This document shows, in pieces, positions 1 to 7,431 of a stretch of DNA of 64,000 nt. This DNA is from CAZGMJ01 sp964526785. Its GTDB lineage: Bacteria > Planctomycetota > Phycisphaerae > Sedimentisphaerales > Anaerobacaceae. Under the pieces are notes generated by a model. That model was not told where the DNA came from, ran no database searches, and was given only the letters and a program-made list of their open reading frames with translations. A program made the position numbers and the translations under genes. The DNA lies in NCBI GenBank assembly GCA_964526785.1, contig CAZGMJ010000005.1, forward strand, positions 111,144-175,143. Direction: 5' to 3'. The number at the start of each line of letters is the position of its first letter. Positions within the stretch are counted from its first letter, which is position 1.

Positions 1-105
1 ACTGGTCTGGTCCTGCACCTGGCGGACTTGGAGGACGACATTGTCTGGACCGATGAGAACTACCGGCACATTACCCAAAGACCGGCCGAACTTGCTGCGC
101 CGTGA
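1..105 (+). CDS. C-terminal end of a truncated gene, unknown function
   Basis: An open frame runs in from the window edge and stops at TGA 103-105. The 34 visible residues end in ITQRPAELAAP and carry an acidic stretch (LEDDIVWTDE). Nothing diagnostic is visible. The gene lies about 105 bases upstream of the macrodomain gene on the same strand. Most of the protein lies outside the window, so no function is proposed. Confidence 0.45.
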   Translation, partial: TGLVLHLADLEDDIVWTDENYRHITQRPAELAAP

Positions 106-210
106 GGCGACCACACTAACGTACTGCTGGTGATTCCCGCCACATCAACCGCTTGCATTCTGCATCGGACCTGCTATTCTCTCACAAAACCGTGTTCAGG
201 GAGACTAATC

Positions 211-741
211 ATGCAGGAACAAATCAATGGCCGAGTTCTTGAACTAATCGAAGGCGACATAACAGAAATGGCAACCGACGCCATTGTCAATGCAGCCAAT
301 GCTCAGCTTATTCTTGGCGGGGGCGTTGCAGGGGCGATACGTAAGAAGGGCGGCCCGGAAATTGAAAAGCAATGCGCTCGCACCGGAGGCACCCACGTAG
401 GTGGGGCCGTTATAACTACCGGCGGCAATCTCAAAGCCCGCCATGTGATCCACGCCGTCGGCCCCAGAATAGGCGAAGGTGACGAAGATCAGAAACTGCA
501 AAACGCCACACTCAATTCCCTCAAGGTGGCCGAGGAGGAGGGATTGCAGAGTATCGCCTTTCCGGCAATAAGCACGGGCATCTTCGGCTTCCCGATACAG
601 CGGTGCGCCGACATCATGCTCAAGACCGCAATTGAGTATCTCCGTGGCGAGACGGGATTGCGCCGTGTTGTCTTCTGTCTGTTCAGCCATTCTGACTACC
701 GCGTATTTGCCGAGCACCTGCAAAAGGAAACGGGAGAATGA
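211..741 (+). CDS. Macrodomain protein, putative O-acetyl-ADP-ribose deacetylase
   Basis: A single macrodomain of 176 residues, the usual size for YmdB/MacroD-type stand-alone enzymes, which hydrolyse O-acetyl-ADP-ribose or remove ADP-ribose from proteins in the cytoplasm. Visible motifs are GDIT (about residue 15), the catalytic-loop NAAN (27-30), GGGVAGAI (36-43) that wraps the diphosphate, and STGIFGFP (121-128) at the distal ribose. An open frame extends upstream to 130, but ATG 211 is chosen because GGGAG lies about 7 bases before it and the motif spacing from there matches the family. The stop overlaps the start of the next gene (ATGA), so the two are probably translated together. The family is secure; the precise substrate cannot be read. 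Confidence 0.88.
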   Translation: MQEQINGRVLELIEGDITEMATDAIVNAANAQLILGGGVAGAIRKKGGPEIEKQCARTGGTHVGGAVITTGGNLKARHVIHAVGPRIGEGDEDQKLQNATLNSLKVAEEEGLQSIAFPAISTGIFGFPIQRCADIMLKTAIEYLRGETGLRRVVFCLFSHSDYRVFAEHLQKETGE

Positions 742-1748
742 AGGCGATACTGCTCAATCGCCATGCAACGATAGAAGAGCATCCGCTTGAGATATGCGAT
801 ATTCCTCGTCCAAACCCCTGTGAAGACGAAATGCTGATTCGTATCTCGGCCTGTGGATTATGCCACACGGATCTCGACGAAATAGAAGGGCGTCTGGAAC
901 CGGCAATGATGCCGGTCGTGCCGGGCCATCAGGTCGTAGGCAGGGTCGAACAGCCTGCGACTGCTGCGCCGAGGTTCCAGGCAGGGGATCGAGTCGGTGT
1001 AACATGGTTGTACAGCAGTTGCGGAACCTGCGAATTCTGCACGAGCGGTCGCGAAAATCTCTGCTCGGCCGCCAAATGGACGGGTAAGGACGCCAACGGA
1101 GGATACGCCGAATATATGGTGGTCCCCGAGCATTTCGCTCATCCGTTGCCCTCCGGGCTCTCCGACGTTCAAATTGCACCGTTGCTCTGCGCAGGCGTTA
1201 TCGGATACCGAACGGTCCATCTGGCAAATATCGAGAACGGTCAGAAAATCGGGCTGTTCGGGTTTGGCGCCTCGGCTCACATCGTTATTCAGGTCGTACG
1301 CCATCTGTATCCCGACAGTTCCGTCTTCGTATTCACCCGCAGCCGAAGCCACCAGAATCTGGCTCTCGACCTTGGTGCCGAATGGGCGGGTTCGCCAAAT
1401 CAGACTCCTCCTGCCCGGATCCATAGAGCGATGGACTTCACACCTGTGGGCCAGACCGTACCCGTCGCGCTGAGCGTTCTGGAAAAAGGGGGGCGCCTGG
1501 TCATAAATGCCATCCGCAAGATCACATCGATCCCGGAATTCGATTACGCCGAGCGTCTCTGGGGCGAGCGGGAGATCAAGAGTGTTGCTAACGTGACGCG
1601 GGCCGATGCCGAGCAGTTCCTGCCCCTGGCCGCCCGCATTCCCATTCGGCCGACGGTCGAGACTTTCGCGTTCCAAGTTGTCAATGACGCCTTGATGAAG
1701 TTGAAGCATTCACAGGTATGCGGGGCGGCCGTGCTGTGTGTCGATTGA
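738..1748 (+). CDS. Zinc-dependent alcohol dehydrogenase (MDR family)
   Basis: A 336-residue cytosolic medium-chain dehydrogenase. Catalytic-zinc ligands are Cys39 or Cys42 in CGLCHTD, His64 in GHQVVG and Cys151; the structural zinc lobe is C95-x2-C98-x2-C101-x7-C109. A Rossmann glycine motif GFGASAH lies at 175-181, for NAD(P). The usual GHE motif reads GHQ here, a variant seen in some bacterial MDR alcohol dehydrogenases, so it is not evidence of inactivity. The start overlaps the macrodomain stop by four bases, suggesting a two-gene operon that pairs an ADP-ribose-metabolising enzyme with a nicotinamide-dependent dehydrogenase. The alcohol or aldehyde substrate is not predictable. Confidence 0.88.
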   Translation: MKAILLNRHATIEEHPLEICDIPRPNPCEDEMLIRISACGLCHTDLDEIEGRLEPAMMPVVPGHQVVGRVEQPATAAPRFQAGDRVGVTWLYSSCGTCEFCTSGRENLCSAAKWTGKDANGGYAEYMVVPEHFAHPLPSGLSDVQIAPLLCAGVIGYRTVHLANIENGQKIGLFGFGASAHIVIQVVRHLYPDSSVFVFTRSRSHQNLALDLGAEWAGSPNQTPPARIHRAMDFTPVGQTVPVALSVLEKGGRLVINAIRKITSIPEFDYAERLWGEREIKSVANVTRADAEQFLPLAARIPIRPTVETFAFQVVNDALMKLKHSQVCGAAVLCVD

Positions 1749-1937
1749 ATTGCCGAGAAACGGCCCATGAGCCCGGAAAAGTAAGCCTTCCACATCATTA
1801 TTGTTCGCTTGACGGCCGGGTTCCGCGGTATAAAATACGAGTTCATTGCAGTAGCATCGCGATAGGGCCGATATAAACTGATACGGATGGCAATACGTAT
1901 CGAAATAACTTGATCTGTGTGGGAAAGGAGACCGGAG

Positions 1938-2690
1938 ATGCGTTCGAGCCAAAAACTGTTGGGTTTGCTTATTATGGTTGCCTGTTCGGTGTGCTTGGTT
2001 GGCTGTGGGGCCTATAAGGGCAATCCAGATGATATTATGGCCTTTACCAAGCCCTACCAGACAAACGTGACGACCGATAATTATGTCATTCAGCCGCCGG
2101 ATGAGATCGAGATTCATTGCAGCAAGGTCCCGGAGATTCATCTCCAGACCCAGCGTGTTCGACCGGACGGCAAGATCAGCTATGAAGGCCTCGGTGAAAT
2201 CGAAGTGGCCGGAAAGACCGTTGGCGAGGTAACGGACATACTGGAACGAAAAGTTGCCGAGCTCTACAAACTGGCCAGCGACAATCCGATTGATGTGCGA
2301 GTCACCAATCCGCAGAGCAGCGTCTATTACGTCCTCGGTCAGGTTTCGCGACCGGGACCGAAGGTATATACCGGGCGCGACACGGTCCTCTCTGCTCTGG
2401 CGGATGCGACGCCGAATCCTATCGCATGGGAAGAACGTGTGGTGGTAGTGCGCCCGTCGGAAAAGCCCGGCGTTGAGCCGAGACTGTTCAATATCAACTA
2501 CTTTCACATGGTCGAGCGGGGCGACACCACAAAGAACGTGTTGCTGCATGAAGGCGACGTCGTATATGTTCCGCCGACTATTCTTGGTTCGTTGGGTATG
2601 GTCCTGGAGGAATTCCTCGGGCCGATCGGCAGAGCATTGTCGGCGGCATGGACCTGGCAGAGAGTCGAAGGCGGTGGGGGACGGTACTGA
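1938..2690 (+). CDS. Polysaccharide export outer-membrane lipoprotein (Wza/BexD-like)
   Basis: A 250-residue lipoprotein. The N-terminus has a basic start, a hydrophobic stretch and a lipobox LVGC, with Cys23 as the lipidation site. The YVIQPPDEIEIHCSKVPE segment is the start of a Poly_export (PF02563) domain, followed by an SLBB-like segment (SSVYYVLGQVSRPGPKVYTG) and a C-terminal VLLHEGDVVYVPPT stretch. Such proteins form the outer-membrane ring through which capsule or exopolysaccharide leaves the cell. ATG 1938 is preferred over GTG 1917 because GGAAAGGAG sits 8-9 bases before it. A membrane protein follows 69 bases later; polysaccharide precursor genes occur at 17-21 kb. Confidence 0.87.
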   Translation: MRSSQKLLGLLIMVACSVCLVGCGAYKGNPDDIMAFTKPYQTNVTTDNYVIQPPDEIEIHCSKVPEIHLQTQRVRPDGKISYEGLGEIEVAGKTVGEVTDILERKVAELYKLASDNPIDVRVTNPQSSVYYVLGQVSRPGPKVYTGRDTVLSALADATPNPIAWEERVVVVRPSEKPGVEPRLFNINYFHMVERGDTTKNVLLHEGDVVYVPPTILGSLGMVLEEFLGPIGRALSAAWTWQRVEGGGGRY

Positions 2691-2759
2691 GTATCAGCCG
2701 ATGGCCCCCAATGTAGTGGGCGTCTGCCGGCAGGATGTGTATGAGTTGAGAGTGGTATA

Positions 2760-3596
2760 ATGTCTGAAGGCCGGTTTGGAAAACGCCTGCACCTTGCCAG
2801 TACGCTCTGGTTTGCGCTGTGTGTCGCCACGGTTCTGGTCATAGGACTGCGCCAGGCGGGTGTTCGCTGGTGGGTCCTCTTTTCCCTGTCCGGCTACGGC
2901 CTCGTGGTTCTGCTTCTGCTCATAACGCTCTACCTCTTTGCGATCTTCCGAGGCATTAGCAGCAGTCAGACCGTACAGGTGGAACATCCGCTGACATGTA
3001 CCAGTTACTATGCCTATTTCTATAATGTGGCGCCTTTCTTGGGTGGTATAGCGGGTCTGCTCGGCACAATCGGATTGGCGTCGAGCCCTATTCAATTCGT
3101 AACCGATATTGCCCTCGGCACCCTGGGCACAACATTCCTGGCCTGGGTGGTGATTGATCCCGTGGTCGGAGTGCTTGAGACAGTATTGTCGCCCGAAGGA
3201 CGCCGACACCGCGCCCGGCGAATCGCTCAGGCACAGGCCGAGGCGAGGTACAAGCAGCAGGCTCGAGAGCGTCTCATGGCGGAGATCCTTGCCCAGGAGC
3301 AGGAAGATATTCAGCGGTGGCGAAACCGGTTCTGCGATGAAGCGGATCGACTGGCGGAACTTCTGGTCTCCCAGCGAATCGATCCCCGCTGCGCCGAAAA
3401 GGAGGCCTTGGAGATCGGCGTTGCTGCCTGGCGCGAGGGCGGACTGCCGTGCATGCAGTTTCTTCGCGAAATGGCGATGGAGATAGCCCAAAGCCGTAGC
3501 GGGCGCCAGGAAGAAATCTGCGACTTCATATCCTTTTGGTGGGATGGTGTGGGCACGTGGCAAAAGCCGGCAGTGGAGGAATTTGCCACTGCATGA
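2760..3596 (+). CDS. Polytopic membrane protein of unknown function with charged C-terminal tail
   Basis: A 278-residue protein not assigned to a family. Hydrophobic helices lie at about 12-27, 34-65, 92-112 and 118-140. After these comes a long charged, probably helical or coiled-coil region rich in Arg, Glu and Gln (RRHRARRIAQAQAEARYKQQ...) ending in the cytoplasm. The layout, a membrane bundle plus a long charged helix, superficially recalls MotA/ExbB-type proteins, but their motifs are not seen. It follows the Wza-like gene by 69 bases on the same strand, so it may belong to the export operon; that link is inference. Confidence 0.7.
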   Translation: MSEGRFGKRLHLASTLWFALCVATVLVIGLRQAGVRWWVLFSLSGYGLVVLLLLITLYLFAIFRGISSSQTVQVEHPLTCTSYYAYFYNVAPFLGGIAGLLGTIGLASSPIQFVTDIALGTLGTTFLAWVVIDPVVGVLETVLSPEGRRHRARRIAQAQAEARYKQQARERLMAEILAQEQEDIQRWRNRFCDEADRLAELLVSQRIDPRCAEKEALEIGVAAWREGGLPCMQFLREMAMEIAQSRSGRQEEICDFISFWWDGVGTWQKPAVEEFATA

Positions 3597-3902
3597 GCGT
3601 TTGCTGCCGCTGTTCTGGCTTACCCATCCTCCACAACATCGGTGTCTCAAAGCAGCAGAGATGTCCGCCACGGTCAGTCCTGCAGTTCCATGATGCACGG
3701 CTGCCATCTGCGACGCACCCGCTGTCTAACCGCTCAAACGTGAAATGCCCTGGGCGGACTGTCTGGGGATTCACTCGGGTTTCTGCGAAGATCTCGCCGG
3801 TACACCGGATATTTCACGTACAGCGAGTGTAGCTGCATGATATAATGCAGAGGTTCTGTACTGAAACAGGTGTGAACCTCACGGTGATTCGGAGTGCCGA
3901 AC
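3597..3902. other. Intergenic gap, 306 bases
   Basis: No credible gene was seen. The only notable element is an extended -10 hexamer near the right end (listed separately). Short open frames here overlap each other on both strands and lack ribosome-binding sites. Confidence 0.6.
3838..3846 (+). promoter_or_regulatory. Extended -10 promoter element
   Basis: TGATATAAT provides a consensus TATAAT with an upstream TGn, about 57 bases before the start of the PPC-domain gene. No good -35 is present at 16-18 bases, consistent with an extended -10 promoter. Confidence 0.45.
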
Positions 3903-6320
3903 ATGAAACTGGAATACCTGTGTGCATTCATGATAGTTATGTTGTGCTCCGCATTGTGTGCCGCCCAATCCGCCAATGTTCCGCAGATCGGATACCTCTA
4001 TCCTGCAGGCGGCCGATGTGGCACGACCATCCAAATTGTAGCGGGAGGGCAATATCTCAATGGCGCAGACAAAGTGTATGTTTCAGGCGAAGGGGTCCGG
4101 GCCCGCGTAGTCAAGTACATCCGGCCCTTTAGAAATCTGCAGAAGGAACAGCGCCAATTCCTGCAGAAACGCCTCAGAGACCTGCGCAACGAGCGACTCA
4201 CTCGATCCTCCTCTGCGAACGCCGACAGTCCGACGCAGGGAATACGGCCTCGAAGGCAGACGGCCAGCCGGACACCGTCGAGGTCGGAAAAGCAGGAAGA
4301 CGTCTCGCCGACGGTGAAATTGCCGGAGCATCCGCTGCTGTTGGACCTCGAGAAAAAGAGTCTCAGGGAACTGGCTCACGTTGCGAATATGCTCTTTTTT
4401 CCGAGAATGAAGCTCCAGATGAACCGGCAACTGGCCGAGACGGTGCTGATCGAAGTGACCATTGCCCCCGAGGCGGAGCCGGGCAGTCGCGAACTCCGCA
4501 TTGCCACGAGGTTGGGTCTGACGAGTCCGGTTGTCTTCGACGTAGCGTCATTTCCCGAAGTGCGGGAATGTGAGCCAAATAACCGCCAGGCATATCCTGC
4601 CCTGTCCAACCTTCCGAAAGGCGCGACAGTCCCGAAGGACAAGCCTCTCGATGTGCCGGTCGTCTGCAACGGCCAGATCATGCCGGGGGACATCGACCGT
4701 TTCCGCTTTCGCGCCGAAAAAGGGCAGAAACTCGTCATCGAGACCCGCGCCAGAGGGTTGATTCCGTATCTTGCGGACGCGGTGCCCGGCTGGTTTCAGG
4801 CGGTAGTGGCCCTCTACGATGATACCGGCAACGAAGTAGCGTTTGCGGATGATTATCGCTTCGAGCCGGACCCCGTCATGTTCTATGACATTCCGAAAGA
4901 CGGCGAGTACGAATTGGAAATTCGCGATTCCATTTACCGCGGTCGGGAGGACTTCGTCTATAGAGTCGTAATCAGCGAGCGACCATTCATTACGCGCATG
5001 TTTCCTCTCGGTGGAGTCGAGGGGGAGCGGTGCGACGTGTCGGTCGCGGGCTGGAATCTCTCCGAGACAAGTCTGTCTCTCGATACTCGAGCCGGCGGCC
5101 AGAGAAGTCGTGAGATCAGATACAGCCGGGGTGGGACCGTCTCGAACAGCGTGCCGTACGCCGTCGGTGTCATGCCCGAAATCAGCGAGTCGGAGAATAA
5201 CGACACAATCGAACGAGCCGCCAAAGTGAACCTGCCGACGGTCATCAACGGTCGTATCGAGAAGGCCGGCGATGTGGATGTATTTGGTTTCTCGGGCAAA
5301 GCGCGGGATACCGTCGTGCTCGAGATTGATGCTCGCCGTCTGCATTCGCCGCTTGACGCACTTGTGCGCTTGACCGATGCGTTCGGCACGGTCATTGCGT
5401 GGAACGATGACTGGGTATTGAAGGACGAGCAACACTTGCATAAGGATGTTGCCGGCCTGTTGACGCATCACGCGGATCCCTATCTCTCTGTTGTGCTTCC
5501 TCGCGATGGCATCTATTTCGCACACGTACTTGATACCCGCGGTCATGGTGGTCCGGCACATGCCTACCGGTTGAGAATCAGCGAACCAATGCCGGACTTC
5601 GCCCTGCGTGTGACGCCTTCAAGTATTAGTCTGCGGGCCGGCAGCATTGTGCCGATTGAAGTCCATGCACTTCGAAAAGACGGTTACGAAGGTCCGATTG
5701 AAGTGGCCGTCAAAGATCCGGTTTTGGGCTTCTCAATCAGTGGTGCGACCATCCCACCCGGCAGCAATCGCCTTCGCATGACGTTAACCGCTCCTGCCAG
5801 GGCGCCGGATGGTCCTGTTGCCCTGGAACTGGAAGGTCGTGCCGAGGTTCACGGCCGAACGATCGTACGTCCGGTGGTTCCCGCTGAAGACAAGATGCAG
5901 GCCTTTCTCTATCGGCATCTCGTCCCGAGTCGAGAACTCTTTGTGGAAGTCCAGAAGTCGAAGTGGCGTGTGCCCGCTATAGAACTGGCCGGACGTACTC
6001 CTGTTCGCATAGTCGCGGGACAGACCGCTCTGGTCCGAATCAAGACCGGGCGAGCCAACACCCTCAGAGAACTGCAACTCGAACTGCAGAATCCGCCCGC
6101 TGGCGTGAGCCTGCACGACGTTGCACTGATCCCCGGCGGCCTGGCCTTTCGCCTGAGCGCCGAGCGGGACGCGGTCCAAGGCAACTTCGGCGACAACCTC
6201 ATAGTTGAAGCCTACAGGGAATTCACGCCCAAAGCTCAGCCAGGCAAACCGCCGCCGCCGAAACGGCGATCGTCGATGGGGGTCCTGCCCGCAATTCCGG
6301 TCGAAGTGGTCATGCAATGA
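3903..6320 (+). CDS. Exported PPC-domain protein
   Basis: An 805-residue protein with a signal peptide (residues 1-22, ending near LCAAQ). It begins with a planctomycete-type N-terminal region (IGYLYPAGGRCGTTIQI) resembling an IPT/TIG-like beta domain, then a charged low-complexity linker rich in Arg and Ser. At least two bacterial pre-peptidase C-terminal (PPC) segments follow, recognisable by SE(P)NN-type starts (CEPNNRQAYP; SESENNDTIERA), a GDIDRFRF/GDVDVFGF core and a YELEIRDS or YFAHVLDT-type end. Such proteins are exported and probably cell-surface or periplasmic carbohydrate- or protein-binding scaffolds. ATG 3903 has GGAG 8 bases upstream; GTG 3894 in the same frame is the alternative. 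Confidence 0.8.
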   Translation: MKLEYLCAFMIVMLCSALCAAQSANVPQIGYLYPAGGRCGTTIQIVAGGQYLNGADKVYVSGEGVRARVVKYIRPFRNLQKEQRQFLQKRLRDLRNERLTRSSSANADSPTQGIRPRRQTASRTPSRSEKQEDVSPTVKLPEHPLLLDLEKKSLRELAHVANMLFFPRMKLQMNRQLAETVLIEVTIAPEAEPGSRELRIATRLGLTSPVVFDVASFPEVRECEPNNRQAYPALSNLPKGATVPKDKPLDVPVVCNGQIMPGDIDRFRFRAEKGQKLVIETRARGLIPYLADAVPGWFQAVVALYDDTGNEVAFADDYRFEPDPVMFYDIPKDGEYELEIRDSIYRGREDFVYRVVISERPFITRMFPLGGVEGERCDVSVAGWNLSETSLSLDTRAGGQRSREIRYSRGGTVSNSVPYAVGVMPEISESENNDTIERAAKVNLPTVINGRIEKAGDVDVFGFSGKARDTVVLEIDARRLHSPLDALVRLTDAFGTVIAWNDDWVLKDEQHLHKDVAGLLTHHADPYLSVVLPRDGIYFAHVLDTRGHGGPAHAYRLRISEPMPDFALRVTPSSISLRAGSIVPIEVHALRKDGYEGPIEVAVKDPVLGFSISGATIPPGSNRLRMTLTAPARAPDGPVALELEGRAEVHGRTIVRPVVPAEDKMQAFLYRHLVPSRELFVEVQKSKWRVPAIELAGRTPVRIVAGQTALVRIKTGRANTLRELQLELQNPPAGVSLHDVALIPGGLAFRLSAERDAVQGNFGDNLIVEAYREFTPKAQPGKPPPPKRRSSMGVLPAIPVEVVMQ

Positions 6321-6410
6321 AGTGCGATATACTGCTGACTCACGCAAACAAACCTGCGGTATCGTGCCACGCGATAGAAAGACCCCAAAACGCCCGAACC
6401 CTCTCGCAAA

Positions 6411-6485
6411 TCGGGGCGACAGGACTTGAACCTGCGACCTCTTGACCCCCAGTCAAGCGCGCTAGCCAAACTGCGCCACGCCCCG
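6411..6485 (-). tRNA. tRNA-Pro (anticodon GGG)
   Basis: Read on the minus strand from 6485, the sequence folds into a full cloverleaf. The acceptor is CGGGGCG/CGCCCCG (7 bp), the D arm GCGC/GCGC, and the anticodon stem CUUGA/UCAAG around loop CUGGGGG (anticodon GGG). The T arm is GCAGG/CCUGU around UUCAAGU. The discriminator base is A. No CCA is encoded. It lies alone between the PPC-domain gene and the iron operon. Confidence 0.93.
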
Positions 6486-6597
6486 AAACCGACGTATTCT
6501 ATGACAAACAGACGGTCGCGACAAATTCTTTTTGCCTCGATTCCAGGGTATTCAGCGACAAATTGACCTCCACTCTGGATTTTTTTTATCAGGACTA

Positions 6598-6627
6598 TTG
6601 ACAAAGTTAGGTGGCCCTAACTAATAT
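6598..6627 (+). promoter_or_regulatory. Promoter of the dtxR-feoAB operon with embedded operator
   Basis: A consensus -35 TTGACA (6598-6603) and a -10 TAATAT (6622-6627) are separated by 18 bases. The spacer is almost entirely an inverted repeat GTTAGG-TGGC-CCTAAC (6606-6621), extendable to 7-bp arms. A near-identical palindrome lies in the porin promoter at 9691-9710. Binding there would block RNA polymerase directly, and the adjacent regulator gene is the obvious candidate binder. The expected transcription start falls at about 6633-6636, on top of the ATG at 6635. Confidence 0.8.
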
Positions 6628-6634
6628 GGAGGGG

Positions 6635-7096
6635 ATGAAGAAATCAAAGACTATGGATCTGAGTGCATCGCTCGAGGATTACCTTGAGGCCATATTCAAT
6701 ATCGGCCGGGGTTGTGAAGACGTGCACAGTAAGGAGATCGCTGAAATGCTCGGCGTGGCAAAATCTTCAGTGACCGGTGCGCTTCGTATGTTGAAGAAGA
6801 AGGAGCTCGTTCACTATAAGCCCTACGGGTGTGTGACCCTGACAGACGCTGGCAGAAGCGTGGCCGCTGAGATCGTACATAAACACAATATCCTCAGCGC
6901 TTTCTTTATCGATGTTCTTGGCGTCGATGAAAGCACTGCTCAGCGGGCGGCGTGCCGTGCTGAACACGCGCTGGGAACGGAAATCATCGAGAGGTTGCTG
7001 TGCTTTATCGAGTTTGTAACGAAAACCGCAAATGAGGGCCAGGGTGTCGTTGAGCGCTTCGAAGACTTCCGCCGGGATCGAACGCCGACGATATGA
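6635..7096 (+). CDS. DtxR/MntR-family metal-dependent repressor
   Basis: A 153-residue winged-helix repressor. A DNA-binding region of about 65 residues (SLEDYLEAIF; SKEIAEMLGVAKSSVTGALRMLKKKELV) is followed by a metal-binding/dimerisation domain; there is no C-terminal SH3 domain, as in MntR-type short members. Likely ligands are Asp in SLEDYLEA (MntR Asp8 position), His in EIVHKHN, and C-R-A-E-H (Cys as in DtxR Cys102, then Glu-His). It directly precedes feoA and feoB, so an iron-responsive role is likely. The start is ambiguous: ATG 6635 coincides with the predicted transcription start (leaderless), and ATG 6653 would also keep the whole domain. Upstream GTG 6611 lies inside the operator and is rejected. 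Confidence 0.88.
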   Translation: MKKSKTMDLSASLEDYLEAIFNIGRGCEDVHSKEIAEMLGVAKSSVTGALRMLKKKELVHYKPYGCVTLTDAGRSVAAEIVHKHNILSAFFIDVLGVDESTAQRAACRAEHALGTEIIERLLCFIEFVTKTANEGQGVVERFEDFRRDRTPTI

Positions 7097-7386
7097 GTGT
7101 TCCTGATGCTGGTGCCGGCAAGGCTGCATTCGTACAGAGGAATGAATCGCATATGGTAAACGAGCATGAAATACCGCTTTCGTCGATTGAGGCCGGCCGA
7201 AAGGTCAGACTCGTCCGAGTGGATGCGGGCCAGGGATTGAGGGCCCGTCTTGCCGCTATGGGACTCATTCCTAATGTCGAATTTTCGGTCCTGCGCAATG
7301 CGCATCCCGGGCCATTCATGATCAACGTCAAAGGCTCGAGAGTGATGCTCGGAAGGGGCATGGCGCACAAAATCATGGTCGTATGA
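7093..7386 (+). CDS. feoA: FeoA ferrous iron transport accessory protein
   Basis: A 97-residue protein with an SH3-like FeoA domain (IPLSSIEAGRKVRLVRVDAG...RLAAMGLIPNVEFSVLRN...VMLGRGMAHKIMV). FeoA acts in the cytoplasm with FeoB in Fe(II) import. The first ATG overlaps the regulator stop (ATGA), which allows translational coupling; an internal ATG at 7153 would give a 77-residue product closer to the canonical length. The N-terminal 20 residues look unlike FeoA, so the internal start may be the real one. FeoB follows after 45 bases. Confidence 0.9.
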   Translation: MSVPDAGAGKAAFVQRNESHMVNEHEIPLSSIEAGRKVRLVRVDAGQGLRARLAAMGLIPNVEFSVLRNAHPGPFMINVKGSRVMLGRGMAHKIMVV

Positions 7387-7431
7387 GAATTCTGTGCGTT
7401 TTTCCTGTCAAATGCGAGAGTGTACTGACGT

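Noticed and set aside
130..210. Longer N-terminus for the macrodomain protein from 130
   Set aside because: No ribosome-binding site and no similarity to the family; the macrodomain starts at residue 1 of the 211 start.
244..723. Minus-strand open frame over the macrodomain gene
   Set aside because: Shadow of the real gene on the opposite strand; no ribosome-binding site and no domain.
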